In this document: positions 17,833-26,522 of the stretch, one piece after another
How the letters are laid out: each line of letters opens with the position of its first letter
Numbering within the stretch: the first letter of the stretch is position 1
From: Pancytospora philotis
Lineage: Eukaryota > Microsporidia
DNA length: 33,563 nt
Assembly (NCBI GenBank): GCA_023647555.1
Contig: JALRLY010000232.1
Coordinates: 1 to 33,563 of the forward strand
Direction: 5' to 3'
Position numbers and translations under genes: made by a program
The notes under the pieces: model-generated
Told to the model about the DNA's origin: nothing
Databases searched by the model: none
What the model saw: the letters and a program-made list of their open reading frames with translations, nothing else

Positions 17833-18181
17833 GGCGGGGCTCTGCGGCGCGTCTTAATGCGCAGGCTCTCGGCCGTTTATGCAAATTTTTGCGAGTTGTG
17901 TGCGGGAGTCGCTAGACCACTAGAGTTGTATGTCTGAGTGTACATTGAAATATGTCAATGACGTATCAATTACAATGGTGTATTTTTAACTGATCTTGTA
18001 CATTGGATTATACAAGTCTCTAATAGCATACACATACCAACAGCCATAAACATTCGCTGTAGAGTAATCGATACGACTATTTATAATTTATCACAGTTGA
18101 AATACTATCACTTCTTTCCACCAGACAGTACACAGTACACAGCAAATACAAACGGATAAGAAAAATTTGGCACAGCCACCC
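17833..18181. promoter_or_regulatory. Divergent upstream region, MAD1-like and AsnRS
   Basis: The MAD1-like start signals lie at 17833-17845 (GCCCCGCC on the minus strand). On the right, AAATTT lies at 18163-18168 and CCACCC at 18176-18181, touching the AsnRS ATG. The middle (17940-18110) is AT-rich with no gene. Confidence 0.65.
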
Positions 18182-19507
18182 ATGAGCCTAGAAGCGATGG
18201 AAGATCTGCGCGTGGGCGAGTACACGAAGAAGAGCCTGGTGGATCTGAGCGCGAAGGACGCCGGAGCCAAGGTTGAGATTTTCGGGTGGGTGACGAAGCA
18301 CACGGCGCTCAAGCGCGTTACTTTCGTGGAGCTCACCAGCTACTACCGGACCGTCAAGGTCGTGCTGGCCGGCTCGCACCCCATCACCTTCTGCACCACG
18401 CTGGTGGTGCGCGGCGCGGTCGTGGAGGTGGAGAAGAAGAAGGACGCGTTCGACTTTGAGATCCACGCCGATTCGTTCGAGGTGCACGGCGGCAAGATGG
18501 CCCCGTCCTTCCCGCTGAACAAGGAGAGCGACAAGGACACGATGCAGCACAACGGGCACCTCGCGCTGCGCCTCCCGGAGCGCTCGCTCTTTCTGAAGGC
18601 GCGCTCTGAGCTTCTGCGCGTGATCAGAGACTGCTTCTACCGCAACAGGTACACGGAGGTCACGCCGCCCACGATCGTGCAGACGCAGGTGGAGGGCGGG
18701 TCCACGCTGTTCAAGCTCGACTACTACGGCGAGCCGGCCTACATGACGCAGTCCTCCCAGCTGTATCTGGAGACCGCGGCGCCGGTGGCCGGTGCGTGCT
18801 ACTGCATCATGCCGTCGTACAGGGCCGAGAAGTCCAAGACGTCCCGCCACCTCAGCGAGTACACGCACGTGGAGGCTGAGATCGTGGACATCAGCTACTC
18901 GGGCCTCATCGATGCGCTCGAGCAGCTGGTGCGCGGCGCCATCAGCGGCTTCTACGAGGCGATGCTCCCGGACATCCGCCGCGTCTACCCGGGCTTCGAG
19001 CCGGTGAGCATCAGCGCTGAGCCGTTCAAGCGCATTGCGTACGCGGATGCGATCAAGTTCCTGATCGAGAAGGACCACAGGAAGCCGGACGGCACGCCCT
19101 ACGCGATGATGGACGACATCTGCGACGCCTCTGAGAAGTTCCTGGTGGACGAGTACGCCGGCGGCCAGCCGCTCTTCCTCACCCAGTTCCCTGTGGAGCA
19201 CAAGCCGTTCTACATGCGCAGGAAGGACGGCTACACCGAGAGCTGCGATCTGCTGTTCCCGGGGATCGGCGAGATCGCAGGCGGCTCGATGAGGAGCGAT
19301 GCGTTCGACGAGCTCAAGGCCGGCTTCGAGCGCGAGGGCCTCGACACCGAGCCGTACTACTGGTACCTCGACCTGGCGCGCTACGGGCCGAGCATCCACG
19401 GCGGCTACGGCGTCGGCTTCGAGCGGCTTATGATGGGCGTGATGCGCTACGCCAACGTGGACGAGGCCACGCTCTACCCGCGCAAGGTCAAGAGATGCAC
19501 GCCGTGA
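18182..19507 (+). CDS. NARS1: Asparaginyl-tRNA synthetase, cytosolic
   Basis: It charges tRNA-Asn with asparagine (class IIb). The OB-fold anticodon-binding domain is at about residues 30-105. Motif 1 is around RNRYTEVTPPTI (154), motif 2 is SYRAEKSKTSRHLSEYTH (212), and motif 3 is HGGYGVGFERLMM (406). The VEGGSTLFKLDYYGE block (170) and the RCTP C-terminus are AsnRS hallmarks that separate it from AspRS. At 441 aa it lacks the N-terminal extension of about 100 residues in yeast and human enzymes (about 550 aa). The ATG at 18182 follows CCACCC directly; a TTG 15 bases before is not used. GC content at third positions is very high. The stop is followed by AATAAA at about 19511. Confidence 0.97.
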   Translation: MSLEAMEDLRVGEYTKKSLVDLSAKDAGAKVEIFGWVTKHTALKRVTFVELTSYYRTVKVVLAGSHPITFCTTLVVRGAVVEVEKKKDAFDFEIHADSFEVHGGKMAPSFPLNKESDKDTMQHNGHLALRLPERSLFLKARSELLRVIRDCFYRNRYTEVTPPTIVQTQVEGGSTLFKLDYYGEPAYMTQSSQLYLETAAPVAGACYCIMPSYRAEKSKTSRHLSEYTHVEAEIVDISYSGLIDALEQLVRGAISGFYEAMLPDIRRVYPGFEPVSISAEPFKRIAYADAIKFLIEKDHRKPDGTPYAMMDDICDASEKFLVDEYAGGQPLFLTQFPVEHKPFYMRRKDGYTESCDLLFPGIGEIAGGSMRSDAFDELKAGFEREGLDTEPYYWYLDLARYGPSIHGGYGVGFERLMMGVMRYANVDEATLYPRKVKRCTP

Positions 19508-19759
19508 GCGAATAAAGTAGTTTGCGTTATTTTTAGAAGTGATTGTATTTTCTATGATGTGGGTGTTGACTAGATTGAATATTGAATATTATGCATGTGC
19601 TTTAAATTGTAGTAATTTTTCTCATGGTATGATTAATGTCAGAGCAGCTCGTACATTGCATTGCATACTTGTGTAAAAGCGACCAATCAACAGCTGCTAT
19701 ATCGTTGCAGCTGTGCCTCCTAATGCTTCTCCTATTTAGAAGCGTGTGGAAAAGCTCCC

Positions 19760-20443
19760 ATGCATCTCGGAGCTGGCCGCTCGTTGCAGCAGTTTTGGAG
19801 CATGCTGGCTTTCGCTGGGCTATGGCCGCTGGTGCGCAGCCAACCTCGCACGGGCATAGACTACAATACCGATGAGAGCCGCGCGCTGGGGTCATGCCGT
19901 ATCCTGTCTATAGTAGAGTCGCATGATGATAGCGGGCAAGGAGATCTGTGCCGCGTGCGCGTTGACACGTCGGTAACGCTGTCCGGTGGAGGCACATACA
20001 GCCTCTGCTTCATTGGGTATGACACAGAAATGGGAGAATGGATGGGCTTCGCCAAGATAAAGGATGTAATAGGAAGCGCTGGGGCAATGCTGAATGGGAA
20101 ATACTTTATTGATATAGAGAAAAAAGGCTGGTATGCTATATTCGCGTGCCCAACTGGCAATCAGCAGCTGCGGATATTTAGCAATCCATACTTCTTCGAC
20201 GCTAGCGGGAAGACTGAAGCTGCGAAGCAGCGGCTTCCGCCTCATCCTCAGGCGCGGATCTGCTGGGATTGGACTGAGAGACGCGCAGAGCCAGATGAAA
20301 TATTCACCTATGCTCTGTTAGATTTATTAGTTTTTGCAGGTATGCTGTTTTATGGCCTAGTCTGCGTAAAACAGTTTTTAGTCACTGCGGCATACGAGCA
20401 GTTATTGTCTTCTGACAGACTTAGATTGCTTGCCCGTGTATAA
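19760..20443 (+). CDS. Single-pass membrane protein of unknown function (227 aa)
   Basis: AGCTCCC touches the ATG. Residues 10-30 (QQFWSMLAFAGLWPLVRSQ) form a signal peptide. The ectodomain spans about residues 35-170 with Cys at several positions and short alternating strands (TYSLCFIGYDTEMGEWMG, KGWYAIFACP). One membrane helix is at about residues 185-205 (LLDLLVFAGMLFYGLVCV), with a short tail after it. Size and layout match the protein at 5439-6146, and both have a Trp-containing strand after an acidic turn and a strand of the type (I/L)RI(Y/F) followed by a loop, so a shared origin is possible but weak. It sits inside the conserved gene block, and its base composition is less GC-rich than that of its neighbours. 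No family recognised. Confidence 0.8.
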   Translation: MHLGAGRSLQQFWSMLAFAGLWPLVRSQPRTGIDYNTDESRALGSCRILSIVESHDDSGQGDLCRVRVDTSVTLSGGGTYSLCFIGYDTEMGEWMGFAKIKDVIGSAGAMLNGKYFIDIEKKGWYAIFACPTGNQQLRIFSNPYFFDASGKTEAAKQRLPPHPQARICWDWTERRAEPDEIFTYALLDLLVFAGMLFYGLVCVKQFLVTAAYEQLLSSDRLRLLARV

Positions 20444-20740
20444 TGGCGAATGCCTGATAGATAGTAAGCATATACGATCAAACTCCTCTTGCCGCACTTC
20501 TTGCAATTATCCTTGATTAAATTTGTTAGATTGCTTGCGCTTCAGTCTTTGTCGTTCATCATATTTGCACGGCGACGCGTTCAGGGTAAACTCAGTGTAA
20601 GCAAACGACACCTGACCTTTGGGCGTAGATTGCAGTACTAAAAGTGCCCGCTACGGACACCAGCCTTCATCCGAAGCCAAATATAATATACCGGCCATGG
20701 CCGCACAAGGGCTTTTTGCTATCATAACACGGGGACCCCA

Positions 20741-21289
20741 ATGCCACGAGGCCGCATCTGCATCCAGGTAGGAACCAAAAAGCGAGCCAAGACAGCAAGC
20801 GAGAAGAAGAACAGCAAGCAGCCCAGCGCAAGCGCTGCCCCAGCACTGGAGGAGCAGCCGGCGGGCAGGAAGATCAAGATCGAGCTCACCTCGCCCGAGC
20901 GCAGAAAAGCCGCCAAAATTGCCGCACAGGATCCTGCGGGCCATGCTGAGATGTTGAAGGCGATCTGCCGCGCGCACCAGCTGCCTTTCTCCGGGGCGCT
21001 GGCGCTCAAGTTCGGCCAGTTTTACGCAGACGTCGTCGAGAAGCTGAAGTGCAGGGACGATAACGTAGTCAGGATATACGCGAACGCCATGGTCTACAAG
21101 TACACGAAGACTGCGCTGCCCAAGAAGGGGTTCCTCGGTGGCTGCAAGGTCAAGGTCTTCGACAAGGCGCTGGGCACCGTCGGGGGCTGGCTGGGCGCGT
21201 ACGAAGAGCGAGTGGAGAGCCTTTCTGTTGGTTTCAATCCCGTATGCAATCTTTACGCGATCGTACAGCACGAAGATGCTTCTGAATGA
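20741..21289 (+). CDS. Unrecognised basic protein (182 aa)
   Basis: GGACCCCA touches the ATG at 20741. The N-terminal 60 residues are Lys/Ser/Ala-rich and basic, with KKRAK-like clusters that could be a nuclear signal. Residues 60-182 look folded, with helices (RRKAAKIAAQD, GHAEMLKAICRAH, KFGQFYADVVEKL) followed by a Gly-rich stretch (KKGFLGGCKVKVF) and strands. There is no signal peptide or membrane span. The conserved-looking composition, high GC and position between AsnRS and eL33 suggest a conserved nuclear or RNA-related protein, but I do not recognise it. Confidence 0.75.
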   Translation: MPRGRICIQVGTKKRAKTASEKKNSKQPSASAAPALEEQPAGRKIKIELTSPERRKAAKIAAQDPAGHAEMLKAICRAHQLPFSGALALKFGQFYADVVEKLKCRDDNVVRIYANAMVYKYTKTALPKKGFLGGCKVKVFDKALGTVGGWLGAYEERVESLSVGFNPVCNLYAIVQHEDASE

Positions 21290-21398
21290 AAGAAGTTTGT
21301 TAGCTCGGCAGCAGAAGACGCACAGAGCTGCATGCAGATTTGCTAGCCGCTTTAAGATGCGTTTGGCACTGTCATCCGGCGCCTCCTCTGCCGCTTTC

Positions 21399-21435
21399 AA
21401 AATTTTACAAAATTTTGCACCGGAGCGGACCCATA
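21399..21435 (+). promoter_or_regulatory. Double AAAATTTT plus CCC start signal of eL33
   Basis: AAAATTTT occurs twice (21399-21406, 21409-21416) and CCC lies at 21430-21432, four bases before the ATG. This is the clearest case of the start-proximal signal pair seen at most genes in the window. Duplication of the first element may reflect high expression. Confidence 0.7.
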
Positions 21436-21762
21436 ATGTCCACGCCCGCCCTGCTGAACACCACGATCCCCGCGATCTTCGTGAGCCACAAGCGCAGCCA
21501 GCGCAGAATCCACCCGCGCTATGCTCTCCTCGAGATCAGCGGCGTGAAGGACAGGAATACCGCCGAAAATTACATGAACAACGCAGTCTACATGTGCTGG
21601 ACGAACAAGGAGGGCGAGCTCGTGGAGAACCGCGGCGTGATCCGGAAGCACCACGGGAACAGGGGCACCGTGCGCGCGGTGTTCCAGAGGAACCTGAACC
21701 CCAAGTCCATCGGGCAGACCGTCTACGTCAAGCTCTACAAGGTGGAGGACCTTCCGTTTTAA
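21436..21762 (+). CDS. RPL33: Ribosomal protein eL33 (L33/L35a)
   Basis: It is a large-subunit ribosomal protein that contacts 25S rRNA and tRNA-proximal regions. The 108 aa match the family (yeast 107). Typical segments are FVSHKRSQRRIHPRYALLEI near residue 14, VYMCWTN near 49, NRGVIRKHHGNRGTVRAVFQ near 64 and LPF at the end. The start at 21436 is set by GGACCCATA beside it and two AAAATTTT blocks at 21399-21406 and 21409-21416. The frame extends upstream, but the extra 32 codons are not part of the family. No 5' intron, as sometimes found in microsporidian ribosomal genes, is needed. The stop overlaps AATAAA. Confidence 0.97.
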   Translation: MSTPALLNTTIPAIFVSHKRSQRRIHPRYALLEISGVKDRNTAENYMNNAVYMCWTNKEGELVENRGVIRKHHGNRGTVRAVFQRNLNPKSIGQTVYVKLYKVEDLPF

Positions 21763-22065
21763 ATAAAGCTATACGAAATTGCTGTTTACGGTTGCGCGGG
21801 CTGTCGGCTCAGATATTATGTGTATTTATAGAGTGGTTGTATGGCTATTTGTGATCGGCGCGCTATTTGGATGTATTCTATGCTGGCGTCCGCATTGGGC
21901 AGTTTCTTGAGAGGTAATTGCACCAGTATTATCATCAGATTGAGAATTTACATCTCTTTGCAGCTTCATGCTGCCAACTTCCTCGATTTTAATCTCGGCT
22001 CCACGTGTCTGATAATCGCTCGCACAAAATTTTTTCATCTGCCAATAAAAAATTTGCCCTGAATC
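21763..22065. promoter_or_regulatory. Upstream region of family A gene
   Basis: The right end has AAATTT at 22050-22055 and GCCC at 22056-22059 before the ATG at 22066. The last 60 bp resemble those before 24043. The left part is AT-rich without a gene. Confidence 0.6.
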
Positions 22066-23658
22066 ATGTTGGCCGTTATTTCATGGATACCCGAGGTAGT
22101 ACTCGCCAGTCAGGCGTTGGAGTATTTAAAAATCCCGCAAGATTCTCTTCGCAATTACGACCGTATTGTAATGGAAATCAGCCCGTTCAAGGAGATCTCT
22201 GTCTCGTTTAATCCGCGGGATCGAGACGTGCTTAGAAATATTTATGATCGTGCGCGGAAGCACTCAGGAGATTCACGGGGTGATGTGTATTTAAAGCTTA
22301 TGATACACAGAATTGCAGACTACATCGCGCAGAATCCGTCGCCCATCGAATATGTGAGATATGTGCTAGCGTGCTCCGAAAACCTCGCAGAATACACCAT
22401 GATTGATTCTATAGTCCGCTATGCGCAGGAAAAGCGACGCAAGCATTATAACGCGTCTGCGATTCCCGACGACGATGAAGAATTGCACGGCAAAACTAAA
22501 TCGCTGCTCGCGCACATGAAGACGCAGATCCTGGCGAAGCGCGCGGTAGAGCCCAGGGATTATCTTCGTAGGGAAAATGGGCACAGTTTCTGCTACGACG
22601 CAATGGTGTATTTGTTCAGCGAGCACGACAAAGGCGTCTTCGCTGTGCAAAGGCGTTTTTGCATGATGCTGGCAGTAGCGGTCGAGGAGAGAAAGCTGGC
22701 GGAAGTGGTTGAGGACAGAGAGCAGGCAGTAGCCAATGCACAGAAAAAGGCTGCAGAGGGAGCCGCGGAGAGAGGGCTTGCTGCTATTGACGCGAAGAAA
22801 AAGCTAAAGACAGCGCGTGAGCTGAGAAGGCTGAAGGTGGTGGGTACGAGGGAACAGCTGGCTGCAGCGGTCAAGGAGAGAAAGCGGGCGGTGGCAGATG
22901 AGAAGAGATCGCGGGCAGCGGCGGCTAAGGAGAGATGGCGGGCGGTGGCAGATGAGAAGAGAAAGCTGAAAGAAGCGGTTGAGGAGAGAGACAATGATCT
23001 GAGAATGTTTGATACGATCGTGAATCTGGTCAAAACACTCAAATCCGCTAAGTTCATACGCAACATAGAGAAGTATGAGTTCCAGAGGCTGGTACTCGAG
23101 GTTTTAACCTCCAAGCAGGACCTCCGAGCTGTGAAGTTTCTGGACGCAATTGGGCTAAGTGCCAACGCCTCGCTGGTAGTTCTACAATACATAACGAGCG
23201 GGCAGCGCGCCAATGTCAGCCCGTGCTTTGTGCTGCTGTATACTCAATACGCTCTTGATAGCGGCGTTAAAGATGGTATCTGGGCAGAGTCTATACTGTT
23301 CAAATACTTCACTGAGGCGGGCATGACGGCCCGGTTGAGTTGGCTGTACCACAGGCCTGAAATCCTTCTGCGGATGTCCGAGCGTGTGCTCTGCCATGTC
23401 CTCTACTACGTCTGGAAAGAGCCCGAGCTTGGGCTGGCGTCCTATATCGACGAAGAGCTGAAGGATGTAGACAAGGAATTATTTTTGAGGACTCTGACGA
23501 GATCATTATCCGCGGATTACGGCCCTGAGTTTCATGCCGTGCTACTCAAGCATTGCCCTTCTAACATCAAAATCGCGTGGGATGCGTATGTATCCGAGCT
23601 GCGTGCAGAGAGCAGCACACGCATGGACGCAGCCGGAAAGGACAATCTGAGTGAATGA
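22066..23658 (+). CDS. Secreted family A protein (530 aa) with KER-rich coiled coil
   Basis: The start follows AAATTTGCCCTGAATC. The short signal peptide is MLAVISWIPEVVLASQ. Landmarks are EISPFKEI (37), PSPI (91), LAEYTMI (107), VEPRDYL (161), YDAMVYLFSE (177) and, at the C-terminal side, YFTEAG, RLSWL and CHVLYYVWK. Residues 205-312 form a highly charged Lys/Glu/Arg/Ala coiled coil built partly from an 18-residue repeat, placed where the 12238 protein has only a short link. The domain pair on each side stays well conserved, so the insert probably acts as a spacer or dimer rod. There is no second membrane span. It is closest to the 24043 protein. Function unknown; an exported structural or host-facing role is inferred from the signal peptide only. 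Confidence 0.88.
   Translation: MLAVISWIPEVVLASQALEYLKIPQDSLRNYDRIVMEISPFKEISVSFNPRDRDVLRNIYDRARKHSGDSRGDVYLKLMIHRIADYIAQNPSPIEYVRYVLACSENLAEYTMIDSIVRYAQEKRRKHYNASAIPDDDEELHGKTKSLLAHMKTQILAKRAVEPRDYLRRENGHSFCYDAMVYLFSEHDKGVFAVQRRFCMMLAVAVEERKLAEVVEDREQAVANAQKKAAEGAAERGLAAIDAKKKLKTARELRRLKVVGTREQLAAAVKERKRAVADEKRSRAAAAKERWRAVADEKRKLKEAVEERDNDLRMFDTIVNLVKTLKSAKFIRNIEKYEFQRLVLEVLTSKQDLRAVKFLDAIGLSANASLVVLQYITSGQRANVSPCFVLLYTQYALDSGVKDGIWAESILFKYFTEAGMTARLSWLYHRPEILLRMSERVLCHVLYYVWKEPELGLASYIDEELKDVDKELFLRTLTRSLSADYGPEFHAVLLKHCPSNIKIAWDAYVSELRAESSTRMDAAGKDNLSE
22867..22974 (+). repeat. 54-bp direct repeat in coiled-coil coding sequence
   Basis: Units are 22867-22920 and 22921-22974, with a partial third from 22975. 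The first 42 bases of the two units agree at 38 positions, then diverge. Each unit is 18 codons, in frame, with KERxRAVADEKR at the core. This recent-looking duplication shows how the coiled coil grows. Confidence 0.85.
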
Positions 23659-24042
23659 TTTTCGCACCCAGGGGTATCTGGATAGCGTACGCATTAAATT
23701 TTTAACCTGATTAATTAAATAGAAGGGTAGAGTAGTTACCAAGCGATGTATTAGATCTACCCCTTTTAAAAAAATTATTCGATGGACATCACATCTTATG
23801 AACGAATATCCCTTTCTTATTCGGGTGGTCCGCCGGTCTTTGGTGCTGCCCCCGAAGAAGACTTTGATTTCTCTGAATATAGATTTTTTAGCTTCTTCGC
23901 ATAGAGAACGTCGCACATATAAAAATACTTTCACTAATCAGTTAGTATTAGTTTCTAGGAGATATCTCCCACCAGATTCTGTGCATCTTACAGTTGCTCA
24001 CATGAAAAATTTTTCATATTGCAATAAAAAATTTGCCCCTGT
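23659..24042. promoter_or_regulatory. Intergenic with duplicated flanks and a 16-bp palindrome
   Basis: The start of this gap (to about 23705) resembles the sequence after the next gene (25639-25685), and its end resembles the sequence before 22066. A perfect 16-bp palindrome, ATGAAAAATTTTTCAT, is at 24002-24017. AAATTT (24029-24034) and CCCC (24036-24039) precede the ATG. The open frames over 23542-23934 (minus) and 23798-24046 (plus) have no start signals. Confidence 0.6.
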
Positions 24043-25638
24043 ATGATGCTGACCGTTGTTTCATGGATGCTTGAGGGTGCGCTTGCTAGTCAGTCTGTAG
24101 AGGTTTACAATGATCAGCCCATCGCTTTTCGCAAGCACGATGGCGTTGTAATGAAGGTCAGTCCGCTGAAGGAGGTCCTCTGCTCTGTTTATCAGCGGGA
24201 CAGGGATGCGCTCAGAAAAATCCATGATCGCGCACTGAGGTACGTAGACATAACGCCCCGGGATGATATATCTACAAGGGAAATGATATACAGACTTGCC
24301 GATTATATTGCGAGGGATCCGTCTCCCATAAGCTATGTGGAAAAGATACTAATGCACTGCGATAAGCTCGCAGAATACACACTGATTACGTATGTAGTCC
24401 AGTATGTGCAAGAAAAACGGCGTGACTACTATAAGGAGCGCGGGATTCCCGACGATGATGAGGAATTGCGCAACAAGACCGAATTGCTGCTTAAGCACAT
24501 GAATGAGCAGATTATGGCGAGGCGCGCGGTAGAGCCCAAGGATTTCCTTCACAGAAAAAATGGGTACCTTTTCTTCTACGATGCAATGGTTTATCTGTTT
24601 AGCGAGCACGATAAAGGCGCGGATGCTGTGCGGAGGCGCTTTTGCATGATGCTGGCAACAGCGGTCGAGGACAGAAAGCTGGCAGAAGCAGTCGAGGACA
24701 GGATGCAGGCAGTAGAGGATGCGAAGAAAAAGCGAGTAGAAGTGGCGGCAGAGCGGGAACAGGCAGTGGCTGCTGCGAAGAAGGATTATGCTACTGCGCT
24801 TAAGGAGAAAAAACAGGGGGCGGGTAGGAAGATGGACCGGACAGCGGTAGCCAGGGAGAAAAAGCTGGCAGTAGCGTTTGAGCATAGTAAGCTGTTCGAG
24901 GCGGATATAGAGAGAAAGGCGGCAATAAACACTGAAAGGGAAAGGCTGAAGGAAGCGATCGATGAGAAAGATAATGACTTGAAGATGTTCAATACGATAG
25001 CGAAAATGACCAACGTACTTCTGTCAGCCACATTCATACGCGACATAAAGCAGTATGGGTTCGAGGATATTGTGCTTCTGGTCACGACTTCCCAGGTGGA
25101 TCTCCGGGCGGTCAAGTTTCTGGATGAAATTGGGCTGGGCGCGAGCACCTCGCTTCGAGTTCCACAGTACATAACGACTGGGCAGCACGCCAATGTCAGC
25201 CCGTGCTTTGTGCTGCGGTATATCCAAAATGCAATAGAGAAAGGGGCCAAGGACGCTATTTGGGCCGAGTCTGTGGCGTTCAAGTTCTTTACTGAGGCGG
25301 GCATGTCGGCCCGGTTGAGGTGGCTGCACGACAAGCCCGAGTTCGTGCAGTTTCTGTCCGCGCGTGTGCTCTGCCACGTGCTTTACTACGTCTGGAAGGA
25401 CCCCGAGCTCGACCTCGGGCTCTACATCAACGTAGGATTGAAGTATTTGGATAAGCAGCTGCTCCTGCGCACGCTAACGAGAACACTAACGGCTGATGGC
25501 TACCCCGGGCTGTACCTCGTGCTAATCGAGCACTGCCCGCAGAGCATCAGGGATGCGTGGGCTGCATACATTGCCGAGCTGAGTGCACAGAACAAAGCAT
25601 TTGCAGATGCAGCGGGAGAGGAAGAAATGGAAGAGTGA
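24043..25638 (+). CDS. Secreted family A protein (531 aa) with coiled coil, paralogue of previous
   Basis: AAATTTGCCCCTGT precedes the ATG (a second ATG follows at once). MMLTVVSWMLEGALASQ is the signal peptide. It follows the 22066 protein along its length: KVSPLKEV (38), DPSPI (92), LAEYTLI (109), VEPKDFL (163), YDAMVYLFSEHDKG (179), then a coiled coil at residues 206-314, SPCFVLRYIQ, FFTEAG, RLRWL and CHVLYYVWK. The coiled coil has the same length as in the partner, but its repeat units have diverged, so that part evolves faster. The C-terminus is acidic (AGEEEMEE). The 3' flank resembles that of 22066. Function unknown. Confidence 0.88.
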   Translation: MMLTVVSWMLEGALASQSVEVYNDQPIAFRKHDGVVMKVSPLKEVLCSVYQRDRDALRKIHDRALRYVDITPRDDISTREMIYRLADYIARDPSPISYVEKILMHCDKLAEYTLITYVVQYVQEKRRDYYKERGIPDDDEELRNKTELLLKHMNEQIMARRAVEPKDFLHRKNGYLFFYDAMVYLFSEHDKGADAVRRRFCMMLATAVEDRKLAEAVEDRMQAVEDAKKKRVEVAAEREQAVAAAKKDYATALKEKKQGAGRKMDRTAVAREKKLAVAFEHSKLFEADIERKAAINTERERLKEAIDEKDNDLKMFNTIAKMTNVLLSATFIRDIKQYGFEDIVLLVTTSQVDLRAVKFLDEIGLGASTSLRVPQYITTGQHANVSPCFVLRYIQNAIEKGAKDAIWAESVAFKFFTEAGMSARLRWLHDKPEFVQFLSARVLCHVLYYVWKDPELDLGLYINVGLKYLDKQLLLRTLTRTLTADGYPGLYLVLIEHCPQSIRDAWAAYIAELSAQNKAFADAAGEEEMEE

Positions 25639-25895
25639 TTTTTGGATACAGGGCTTCCTGGATAGCATAAGCATTAAATTTCTGGTTTCAATAATCTAAT
25701 TGAACAGCGGCATAGGAAACTCTATTGTTTCAAACTGTGCTGGTACCAAGGGGTATTTTTGTAGATGTGCTATACTTTGCTTGGGCGCATTTAATAGGAT
25801 CCTAACTGTTCAGAGTCCTCTATGCAAAAAATGCCTTAGGGTTGGAGCACGGACGATAATACAGGGCATGATACAATTTGTGGGCTTCTACCCTG

Positions 25896-26522
25896 CTAGT
25901 TCTCAATAAATTTACTGATCGGATCAAAGGCACCACTGAAACCATTGAAAGTACCTGCGCTAACATAAAGCAAGTTGAAGGCTGTGCAGGCGTAGATCAA
26001 CGACCCTACGTTCTTTGCCATGACCTTGTTTGTGCTTGCGGCCATCCGCGATCTGAAGTGCGCAAAGACACAGCGAAAAGACATAAAGATAGACAGAAGG
26101 GTGGACAGGATTGCGATCGGCCGTGGGAGCGGAAGCAGAGCGGCTAGTACCGGGAAATAGGTGGTGGCGCCCGCCATGGCGGCCATGTCTAGCGCGAGCG
26201 ACTCCTGGTTAAACTTCTCGCCGATCCACCTGGCGTTGGCGAAAATCTGCAGGGACAGCGCGGGGAAGAGCATCAGCAAACGCCCCGCCTCGTCGCTTAG
26301 CACGCTGTATATGCTCTTTGAGTGGTAGAGCGCATTGCAGCAGGCGTGGACGACCACTGACAGGAATGCTACTATGAAAATGTACTCTACGCTCAGCGCG
26401 TACGGCGCGTTGTAGCTCTTGCTCGATATTGGCATAAGTAGGACACTGTGCGTGAGCAGCCTGTACAGCGACAGGTCTTGTTTCTTGCGCTCGTTTGAGG
26501 AGGCTTCCGTTGCGTTATCCAT
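25896..26522 (-). CDS. Multi-span membrane protein of unknown function (208 aa)
   Basis: CCCCGCCCA touches the ATG at 26522. After a polar start (residues 1-20), about five hydrophobic segments follow (approximate residues 28-40, 46-66, 82-98, 110-130 and 132-150, with a last one near 165-190). A basic loop (SFRCVFAHFRSRMAAS) lies near 150. Its size and the opening pattern (L-x-x-H-x-x-x-x-x-P-I-S, then a first span) resemble the family B proteins encoded just to the right on the other strand, but the later signatures of that family are missing. It may be a very distant member or unrelated. No function can be given. It is divergent from 26867 across 344 bp. Confidence 0.75.
   Translation of the reverse strand: MDNATEASSNERKKQDLSLYRLLTHSVLLMPISSKSYNAPYALSVEYIFIVAFLSVVVHACCNALYHSKSIYSVLSDEAGRLLMLFPALSLQIFANARWIGEKFNQESLALDMAAMAGATTYFPVLAALLPLPRPIAILSTLLSIFMSFRCVFAHFRSRMAASTNKVMAKNVGSLIYACTAFNLLYVSAGTFNGFSGAFDPISKFIEN

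Noticed and set aside
18188..19399. 403-codon minus-strand frame opposite AsnRS
   Set aside because: It is an antisense shadow of a highly conserved, GC-rich gene; composition is His/Arg/Leu/Val-rich and no family fits.
18182..19507. First reading of this gene as aspartyl-tRNA synthetase
   Set aside because: The VEGGSTLFKLDYYGE block, the HGGYG motif 3 and the RCTP end match AsnRS; AspRS differs at these places.
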